A stretch of 64,000 nucleotides of DNA from Paenibacillus sp. BK033 (GTDB lineage Bacteria; Bacillota; Bacilli; Paenibacillales; Paenibacillaceae). The first letter of the stretch is position 1. Every line of letters begins with the position of its first letter. The stretch spans positions 29,502-93,501 of the forward strand of contig NZ_SLVP01000013.1 in the NCBI RefSeq assembly GCF_004345425.1. The letters are read 5' to 3'. Position numbers and translations under genes: made by a program. This document shows positions 43,722-50,379 of the stretch, piece by piece. The notes beneath the pieces were generated by a model. That model was given only the letters and a program-made list of their open reading frames with translations, searched no databases and was not told where the DNA came from.

Positions 43722-43764
43722 ATACACGAAAAGCAACAACAATATGTTGATGCTTTCCGTGTAT
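43722..43764. terminator. Bidirectional terminator between convergent R and M genes
   Basis: ATACACGAAAAGCA(A)CAAC pairs with GTTGATGCTTTCCGTGTAT; T-rich on each outgoing side. Confidence 0.8.
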
Positions 43765-43770
43765 TTTGTA

Positions 43771-45147
43771 TTATTTTGTAACGAGCTCTTTACTTGGTGC
43801 TTGGTTAGAAAGCTTCAAATTAATTTCGTTTAGTGAATTAGTAATAGCTAGTCCAATAGCTTTTGCCATATTAACTGGAACTGCATTTCCGATTTGCTTA
43901 TAAGCGTTATTCAGAGAACAGTCAAATTTCCAGTCGTCTGGGAAGCTTTGAATTCGTGCATATTCTCTTAAGGTGAAAGGTCGAGTTTCATCAGGATGAC
44001 ATCTTTCAGTCTGTTTTTGTGCAGGAGAGCAAGTTAATGTTAATGATGGTTCATCCCAGGATAGTCGGCGAGCCATGCCTGTCCTGCCTCCACCGGAGTA
44101 ATAACTCTTGCCCATGTAACTTTTTGCAATATCCTCGGGCAAGTCTCTCCAGTATCCGCCAGCAGGAACTAGATCGAGAATTTTTCTTTTTGATTCAGGG
44201 TATTTTGCCCCCTCAGAAGGCGGCACATTTTTTAGTACGTCCTTTAATGTTAAGTGATAACCGAAAGGCTTTGGAAACTTGATTTCTGTGTATTCTGCGA
44301 GATCTTTTCTGACGCCAATTATAACAATGCGTTCTCGTTTTTGAGCAACGTCATAATCCAATGCTTTTAATAACTTCCATCTAACTTCATACCCAATAGA
44401 GGCGAATACGTCCAGCATTGATTGCAGGGTTTTACCACCATCATGATTAATTAAACCGCGAACATTTTCCGCAAGGAACATCTTCGGTTTCAATTCTTCA
44501 AGAATTTTAGCGTAGTAATAGAACATTGTGCCTCGAACATCATCCAGCCCCATTTTTTTACCTGCGTAACTAAATGCTTGGCATGGATAACCTCCGGATA
44601 AAAGGTCAATTTCTTCTGTCTCCGGGATGAACTTACGAATCCCCTTTTCTGCAACTTTAATAACATCATCCTCAATGACATTCCATTTCTCCCTGTTTTT
44701 CCTTAGGGTTTGGCATGCAAACTTGTCATATTCCACGAGACCCAATGTATCAAATCCTGCTTTTTCAAGACCTAACGCTAGTCCTCCTGCTCCAGCAAAG
44801 AGCTCTACAACATTGTAAGTTTTTGATGGAATTACATTTCTCACTTCTATGTAATCATCAATATTATCTGGAAAATTGGAGTATATAGGTTCGTTTGATT
44901 TATCAATATCAATGGAATCATTCGCAAAATACATTTCAAGTTGTTCTTTAATAAGAATATCATCGATTGGGATGTCGAGAATGTCACAGAGCTTTCTGGC
45001 ATTGGATTTAATAGGATCGAATTTTGGGGATAACAAGATGGACAATTGGTTCTTGCTTATATTCATTCTTTCTGCAAGCTCTGTTTGGGTAGTGATACCA
45101 GCTTTTTTCATTTGTAATCTAACTTTATCTTTGCTTATAGTATACAA
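43771..45147 (-). CDS. DNA cytosine-5 methyltransferase with N-terminal HTH
   Basis: A 458-residue methyltransferase protecting host DNA from the convergent restriction enzyme. Residues 1-65 form an Xre-type helix-turn-helix (TQTELAERMNISKNQLSILL), as in M.SsoII/M.EcoRII-type enzymes that repress their own or partner gene. Methylase motifs: I FAGAGG (117-122), IV GGYPCQ with catalytic C189, VI ENVRG (227-231), VIII QKRERIVIIG, and X IGNAVP near the C-terminus. TTG 45147 is used (GGAGGG about 10 bases upstream). AT-rich. The target site is not deducible from sequence. Confidence 0.92.
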   Translation of the reverse strand: MYTISKDKVRLQMKKAGITTQTELAERMNISKNQLSILLSPKFDPIKSNARKLCDILDIPIDDILIKEQLEMYFANDSIDIDKSNEPIYSNFPDNIDDYIEVRNVIPSKTYNVVELFAGAGGLALGLEKAGFDTLGLVEYDKFACQTLRKNREKWNVIEDDVIKVAEKGIRKFIPETEEIDLLSGGYPCQAFSYAGKKMGLDDVRGTMFYYYAKILEELKPKMFLAENVRGLINHDGGKTLQSMLDVFASIGYEVRWKLLKALDYDVAQKRERIVIIGVRKDLAEYTEIKFPKPFGYHLTLKDVLKNVPPSEGAKYPESKRKILDLVPAGGYWRDLPEDIAKSYMGKSYYSGGGRTGMARRLSWDEPSLTLTCSPAQKQTERCHPDETRPFTLREYARIQSFPDDWKFDCSLNNAYKQIGNAVPVNMAKAIGLAITNSLNEINLKLSNQAPSKELVTK

Positions 45148-45196
45148 AAAAGATATCCCTCCAATGTTAATATATTTATTTAACTTTTATATGGTT

Positions 45197-45225
45197 ATTA
45201 TATATTATATGGACAAGTTCGTCAA
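45197..45225 (-). promoter_or_regulatory. Promoter of the methyltransferase gene
   Basis: On the minus strand TTGACG (45220-45225) and TATAAT (45197-45202) are 17 bases apart, some 50 bases before the TTG start. The AT-rich, partly palindromic TATAATATATAATA around -10 may be the site for the enzyme's own HTH. Confidence 0.65.
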
Positions 45226-45318
45226 AAGAAAAAGCAGTTCATTGAGAGCTGTTTTTAGTAATGATAGATTTTTTATCCCTTCAAATGGATTAAGTAAGCT
45301 GACCGGGCATTACCAATA

Positions 45319-45490
45319 TTAAAGCTTAACGAAAGCTATCTCCAAATCATCAAAAGAAGCTATAGTTTGCTTTCCCTTAATTGTCATTGCCCTTCCCGCT
45401 TGCTCGATTAGTTGCTCTTTCATTTTCTTCAACGTATCGGCATTGCAGAATGCTTCGTCGTCTTAAGCGATGCATAATACTGTCCTATGT
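45319..45490 (-). pseudogene. Frameshifted C-terminal remnant of an unknown protein
   Basis: On the minus strand 45462-45319 reads as 47 coherent codons ending in TAA (DDEAFCNADTLKKMKEQ ... IASFDDLEIAFVKL). Just upstream another frame continues plausibly as QYYASLK, and one missing base at about 45463 would join them. There is no start codon. It lies between the methyltransferase promoter and the truncated helicase. The parent family is not recognised. Confidence 0.5.
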
Positions 45491-45550
45491 TTTAATACAA
45501 TTACTGATGTGTAACATCAACATAGAATACTGGATGGAATACACGCTTAA

Positions 45551-47893
45551 TTGAATCTTCCGTTTTGCGCAGCCGATAATAATGCAGAGTTTTCCGAATT
45601 CTCAGGAGACAACCCTGCCCATGCGGAGCAACTCAAACAAGCTCTAGGCAAAAATCACTCCAAAGACCAAGCCCAAGACGCCATGTTCTTCAAGTTCAGC
45701 ATCCAGCCTTATGATTACCAGAAAGAGATTCTTGAGAAGCTAGAGGCGGAGCGGACGTTATACGGCAGGCATAAGAACTTGCTTGTCGCTGCGACTGGTG
45801 TTGGGAAAACGGTTATCTCCGCTTTTGACTATCGACGATTTGCTCAGCGGAACCCGCAACGTGCACGGCTGTTGTTCGTTGCCCATCGTGAAGAGATCCT
45901 GAAGCAGAGCTTGGACACGTTCCGTTTTATTCTAAAGGATTTGAACTTTGGTGAGCTTCATGTAGGCGGCAATCAGGCGAAGTCGCTTGAGCATCTATTT
46001 GTAAGCATTCAGAGTCTTAACTCGATGAAACTAACAGAGGTTACAACTCCGGACTACTACGATTTCATCATCGTGGACGAATTCCACCATGCGGCGGCAC
46101 CTTCTTATCAGAAGCTGCTCGGTCATTACCAGCCTAAGATTCTACTCGGCTTAACGGCAACCCCTGAGCGGATGGACGGCAAGGATGTGCTGCGCTACTT
46201 CGATGATACGATTGCGGCCGAGATCCGGCTGACCGATGCGATTGATCGGAAGCTGTTGTGTCCTTTTCAGTATTTTGGCGTGAGTGATCATGTGGATCTC
46301 TCGCAGGTGAAGTGGACAAGACGGGGATATGACCAGTCCGAGCTGGAAAATCTGTTTACGAACAATAAAATCCGAGCGACGCAAATCCTCAATAGCTTGA
46401 GGAAGTATGTGACCGATCTGGATGAGGTCAAAGGGCTCGGATTCTGCGTTGGCGTTGAGCATGCGCTCTATATGGCCAAGGTATTTAATGAAGCGGGCAT
46501 TCCTTCGATTGCCTTGCATGGCGGCTCCAGCGATGAGGATCGGGATCAAGTGAAGGGCAGGCTGGCTCGCGGCGAGATCAAAATGGTCTTTGTTGTTGAT
46601 CTGTACAATGAAGGCGTGGATATTCCAGAGGTGAATACGGTGCTGTTCCTGCGCCCAACGGAAAGCTTGACCGTGTTCCTGCAGCAATTGGGCCGGGGAC
46701 TTCGCTTAGCCGAGGGAAAAGAGTGCCTGACCGTCCTTGATTTTATCGGGCAAGCTCACAAGGATTATAACTTCCACGACAAGCTGCGAGCGTTGCTCGG
46801 CAAGACCAAGCATTCCGTCCAGCACTATGTGGAGCATGGCTTTTCGAGTCTGCCTAGAGGCAGCTTTATTCAGCTGGAGAAGGTCGCTCGCGACTACATT
46901 CTGCGGAACCTGAAGCAAGCAACCAATAATCGTCGAAGTCTCATCCACAAGATGAAGTATTTTGAAGGCGATTCGGGGCAAAAGCTTACTATAGCGAATT
47001 TCCTACGTTATCACGGCATGAGCATTTATGAGTTTTACGGAGGCCGAACCGGTAACCGTACTTTCCGAGGGCTAATGGTGGAGGCGGAGCTTCTTGAGCC
47101 ATTCGAGTTCGAAAATGGAGATTATTTAACGAAGCGAATTCCAGCGCTGCTAAGCCTCAACTCCCGGAGATTGCTGAGATTCCTCATCGCTTATCTCTCG
47201 GGCGAACAACAAGCGACTACCGAAGAAGAGCAGCTTATGCTGAATCTTTTCTTTTATACGTTTTACCGGTCTGAGCCTAAGAAAAATGGTTTCGATAGCA
47301 TCGAGGATGGCATTCGTTTCATTGTGGCTTGTCCGCAGTTCCGTGAAGAGCTGCTGGAAATTCTGCAATATAACGAGTCGCATATTAGCTTCGTGGATGA
47401 GTCGAATGCCTTCCCATATGCTTGTCCGCTAGATGTGCATTGCAGCTATTCGACGGATCAGGTGCTGGCCGCGTTTGGTTATTGGAATGAGACGAAGTCA
47501 CCGGCTTTCCGCGAAGGGGTAAAATATTTCGATGATAAAGAAACGGATATTTTCTTCATCACGTTAAATAAGTCGGATAAAGATTTTTCGCCTTCCACGT
47601 TATATGAAGACTATGCGATTAACGAGCGGTTGTTCCATTGGCAGACGCAGAGCCGCACGTCGGAAGAGTCGAAAACCGCACAAAGATATATTCATCATCG
47701 CAAGCTTGGGACTCGTATTGCTTTGTTTGTTCGGGAATACAAGGAAGAGAACAACTACACTTCTCCGTTTATTTTCCTAGGCGAAGCGGAGTACGTCAGA
47801 CATGAAGGCAATAAGCCGATGAGCTTCGTATGGAGGCTCAAGACTGAAATGCCGCCAGCCCTCGTGCCAGCGGCGAATAAAGCGATTGTTTAG
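45551..47893 (+). CDS. DEAD/DEAH-box helicase with DUF3427, probably N-terminally truncated
   Basis: A 780-residue superfamily 2 helicase. Walker A ATGVGKT (81-87), DEAH-type motif II VDEFHH (175-180), motif III LTATPER (201-207), motif V-VI region VVDLYNEGVDIPEVN and QQLGRGLRLA; the C-terminal part (about 560-770) fits DUF3427. Full-length relatives I know carry about 250 extra N-terminal residues with a phospholipase-D-like nuclease. Here the frame begins right after a stop at 45548, and its first 50 residues look like the linker that normally joins the nuclease to the helicase. First in-frame codons are TTG 45551 and ATG 45683; no good ribosome site is seen. Followed by Nudix and HNH genes. 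Confidence 0.82.
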   Translation: MNLPFCAADNNAEFSEFSGDNPAHAEQLKQALGKNHSKDQAQDAMFFKFSIQPYDYQKEILEKLEAERTLYGRHKNLLVAATGVGKTVISAFDYRRFAQRNPQRARLLFVAHREEILKQSLDTFRFILKDLNFGELHVGGNQAKSLEHLFVSIQSLNSMKLTEVTTPDYYDFIIVDEFHHAAAPSYQKLLGHYQPKILLGLTATPERMDGKDVLRYFDDTIAAEIRLTDAIDRKLLCPFQYFGVSDHVDLSQVKWTRRGYDQSELENLFTNNKIRATQILNSLRKYVTDLDEVKGLGFCVGVEHALYMAKVFNEAGIPSIALHGGSSDEDRDQVKGRLARGEIKMVFVVDLYNEGVDIPEVNTVLFLRPTESLTVFLQQLGRGLRLAEGKECLTVLDFIGQAHKDYNFHDKLRALLGKTKHSVQHYVEHGFSSLPRGSFIQLEKVARDYILRNLKQATNNRRSLIHKMKYFEGDSGQKLTIANFLRYHGMSIYEFYGGRTGNRTFRGLMVEAELLEPFEFENGDYLTKRIPALLSLNSRRLLRFLIAYLSGEQQATTEEEQLMLNLFFYTFYRSEPKKNGFDSIEDGIRFIVACPQFREELLEILQYNESHISFVDESNAFPYACPLDVHCSYSTDQVLAAFGYWNETKSPAFREGVKYFDDKETDIFFITLNKSDKDFSPSTLYEDYAINERLFHWQTQSRTSEESKTAQRYIHHRKLGTRIALFVREYKEENNYTSPFIFLGEAEYVRHEGNKPMSFVWRLKTEMPPALVPAANKAIV

Positions 47894-47905
47894 GACGTGA
47901 ATGAC

Positions 47906-48304
47906 ATGATCGAGGTTGCGGCAGCTATTATTGAGAATGAGCAAGGTCAGATTCTGATCGCGAGAAGGAAGCAAGGGAAGTCTCAAGCGGGGATGTGGGA
48001 GTTTCCCGGCGGGAAGATTGAAGCGGGCGAGACGGCCGAGGCTTGTCTGAAAAGAGAGTTGCTCGAGGAGATGCATATCGAGATTAACCCCTATGCTTAT
48101 TTTGGCGTTAATGATCATCACTATGGGACAACCCATATTAGGCTGATCGCTTATAAAGCAGCTTTCGTCAGCGGTGAGATCGTGTTGGTGGATCATGATG
48201 AGTACCGCTGGATCACCGCTGCGGAGCTCGGGGAGTTTACCTTTGCTCCGGCGGATATTCCGTTTGTTGAGATGCTGGAGGAAGGAAAGCAGCATGGAGG
48301 TTAA
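47906..48304 (+). CDS. Nudix hydrolase, MutT-like (deoxy)nucleoside triphosphate pyrophosphohydrolase
   Basis: A 132-residue Nudix enzyme; the Nudix box GGKIEAGETAEACLKRELLEEMHI is complete. The short MutT/NudG-type layout suggests hydrolysis of (oxidised or modified) dNTPs. ATG 47906 lies 12 bases after the helicase stop; GTG 47897 is also in frame. The last 11 bases overlap the start of the endonuclease gene. The conserved-looking helicase-Nudix-endonuclease order suggests a common function with the neighbours. Confidence 0.85.
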   Translation: MIEVAAAIIENEQGQILIARRKQGKSQAGMWEFPGGKIEAGETAEACLKRELLEEMHIEINPYAYFGVNDHHYGTTHIRLIAYKAAFVSGEIVLVDHDEYRWITAAELGEFTFAPADIPFVEMLEEGKQHGG

Positions 48305-49160
48305 TGAGCTTAAACAAAGAATCGCGAACCTGTCCATCTGGAAAAAGAACGGGCAACGCGCTCCGCATAAGCCATTGTTAATCCTGTTAAGCTTAGCTCA
48401 ATTTCAACAGCAGCATACCGTTTTGCCTTATGAGACGGTGAGAGAGAAGCTGAAGAAGCTGCTTGTTGAATTCGGCCCGGCGAGAAAGTCGTACCATCCC
48501 GAGGAGCCTTTTGTCAGGCTTTCTACGGATGGGATCTGAGAGCTTAGTCAGTCCGTGGATAAAAAGAACTTTTCAGATAAGCTGCTGCTGACAGAGCATG
48601 TATCCGGTGGTTTTAACAACGAGGTGCTTGAGCTACTTCGCAGCAATAGCTCCCTTATTCAGGAGCTGGCGGAGATCCTGCTAACGGAGCATTTTCCAGA
48701 TAGTATTCATCAGGATATTCTGGATGAGATCGGACTCGACTTCTCCATGAAGCGGAAAAGGCCGCGTGATCCAAACTTTAGAGATCGCATTCTGAAGGCT
48801 TACGAATACAGCTGCGCGGTGTGCGGTTTTAATGTACGGCTGGGTAACAACCTGGTCGCCATAGATGCTGCCCATATCCAATGGCACCAAGCCGGCGGAC
48901 CAGACAAAGAGGATAACGGAATCGCCTTATGCTCTTTGCATCATAAGCTGTTCGACCGGGGCGTATTTACGGTAACCGAAGAGCGGGAGCTGCTTGTTGC
49001 GGAACAAGCCCATGGCACCAATGGTTTTAATGAGTGGCTCATGAGATACCACGGTCACAAGGTACGTGAGCCAATTAACCCGGACTATATGCCGAAGGAT
49101 AACTTCGTCCATTGGCATTTCCGTGAGGTGTTTAGAGGCCCGGCAAGGTATAAGGTGTAA
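48294..49160 (+). pseudogene. SBD-HNH restriction endonuclease interrupted by an in-frame TGA
   Basis: The frame from ATG 48294 gives 81 residues matching the N-terminal sulfur-binding domain of phosphorothioate-DNA-dependent endonucleases (NLSIWKKNGQRAPHKPLLILLSLAQ ... EFGPARKSYHPEEPFVRLSTDGI), then TGA at 48537-48539, then continues in the same frame (EL ...) through a complete HNH domain: CAVC, AIDAAHIQWH, NGIALCSLHHKLFDRG. The whole reading of 288 codons is the usual family length, and Trp is expected where the TGA stands. The ATG overlaps the Nudix gene. A distal product from GTG 48555 (201 residues, HNH only) is possible. Single nonsense mutation, recoding or a sequencing error are the options. 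Confidence 0.85.
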
Positions 49161-49206
49161 AAATTCTCCTTTACAAGCTCAAACAGTATTATGGAGAAGT
49201 TCGATT

Positions 49207-49236
49207 AGCCTGTTGACAAATGTCAGCAGGCTTTTT
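49207..49236 (+). terminator. Terminator of the helicase-Nudix-HNH operon
   Basis: GCCTGTTGACA pairs with TGTCAGCAGGC, followed by TTTTTTATTT. Confidence 0.85.
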
Positions 49237-49351
49237 TATTTGTAAGCGAGTTTTTTATTGCGTGATATTAATCATTAAAGTAATTCCCTATTAAAAATTT
49301 CCATTAATTAGCCGATAGGTATTTTTGAATACAAATTATGGGGGAATTAAC

Positions 49352-50113
49352 ATGAAAGACAAATTTAAAGGTTTATTCGCAGGTTTGTTAGTGGGCACAA
49401 TGGTTACGGGGGGAACTATTTATGCTGCTAATACCAAGAGCATTCAAGTTACTTTCGATAATTTAAAATTTATGGTAGATGGGGTACAAAAGAAGTCTTC
49501 CTCAGGACAACCGTTCTTCTACCAGGGAACAACTTATGTTCCATTGCGATTTGCAGCGGAAGCTACCGGGAAAGATATTCAATATGACAGCAAGAACAAA
49601 ACAATCTGGATCGGAAAAAAGGTAGGAAGTTTTAAATATTTATCTGAAATGGATTATGCTCGAGCAGAAGGAATTGCAACAAAGATGGATACTTCAGGCT
49701 TTTACCAACAGTTTTTTATTAATCAATGGAATGATACTTGGAATAACAAGAAAGGACCTTTAAAGATAGCTGGCAAGGAGTATCTTCACGGTTTTGCAGC
49801 TGACCTAGGTCGTGTTTACTCAGAAGAAACTGCAATCCTCTATTATAATTTAGATGGAAAATATTCTAAACTAACGGGATTTGCCGGTATTGATGATGTC
49901 TCTAAAAATTCAGCAAGTACGGGCTATTTGACCATTTATGGTGACGATACAGAGTTGTATAAAAGTAAAGGATTAATAGGGGGAGACTACGCTGAACCTG
50001 TAGATATTGATTTAAAAGGAGTCGCAAAGCTTAAAATTGAATTTAGCATTGATATGAATGATGATAACGATTCTGCGGCAGTAGATTTCGTTGAGGCAAA
50101 AATAATTCAATAG
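49352..50113 (+). CDS. Secreted protein with copper-amine-oxidase-like N-domain and NPCBM-like domain
   Basis: A 253-residue exported protein. Signal peptide to about residue 25 (FAGLLVGTMVTGGTIYAA); then the copper amine oxidase N-terminal-like domain common in Paenibacillus surface proteins (VDGVQKKSSSGQPFFYQGTTYVPLRFAAEATGKDIQYDSKNKTIWIG), then an NPCBM/NEW2-like carbohydrate-binding domain (LHGFAADLGRVYSEETAILYYNLDGKYSKLTGFAGIDD). ATG 49352 has GGGGGAA upstream; an ATT/ATG further 5' at 49325 is not favoured. AT-rich, unlike the rhamnosidase gene that follows. Binding of cell-wall or environmental glycans is likely. Confidence 0.82.
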   Translation: MKDKFKGLFAGLLVGTMVTGGTIYAANTKSIQVTFDNLKFMVDGVQKKSSSGQPFFYQGTTYVPLRFAAEATGKDIQYDSKNKTIWIGKKVGSFKYLSEMDYARAEGIATKMDTSGFYQQFFINQWNDTWNNKKGPLKIAGKEYLHGFAADLGRVYSEETAILYYNLDGKYSKLTGFAGIDDVSKNSASTGYLTIYGDDTELYKSKGLIGGDYAEPVDIDLKGVAKLKIEFSIDMNDDNDSAAVDFVEAKIIQ

Positions 50114-50196
50114 ATTAGAGTACTTGTTTATCTTATTTCTCTAAGAAGGGTAGTTTAGTAAAAATCTTCCTATCTATCCTTACAGCAGTCTAATTG

Positions 50197-50239
50197 TGTC
50201 ACGCTAATCAGGGTATCTGATTTTGCGTGACATTTTTTT
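50197..50239 (+). terminator. Terminator after the NPCBM gene
   Basis: TGTCACGC pairs with GCGTGACA around an inner AATCAG/CTGATT stem, followed by TTTTTTT. Confidence 0.85.
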
Positions 50240-50379
50240 GTTGGTATGAGTTTTGTGGTTTATTGAGATTAGTTAGTATGTTATTATGGCTGTGATATCC
50301 AATATATTTGTATACTAACTAATTAATCCTGAAAGCGAAAACATAGTCACTCATCCATTAATAAAAGGGGACTACGATC

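Noticed and set aside
44876..45322. A 148-codon plus-strand frame across the start of the methyltransferase
   Set aside because: It runs antisense to the HTH domain and promoter of the methyltransferase, and its hydrophobic look comes from AT-rich codons read backwards.
41093..45550. The AT-rich cassette as a prophage or integrative element
   Set aside because: No integrase, transposase, phage structural gene or clear attachment-site repeat was found at the borders.
48537..48539. The TGA as a selenocysteine codon
   Set aside because: The family has Trp here rather than Cys, no selenocysteine-type hairpin is evident just after the codon, and no selenoprotein machinery is seen in the window.
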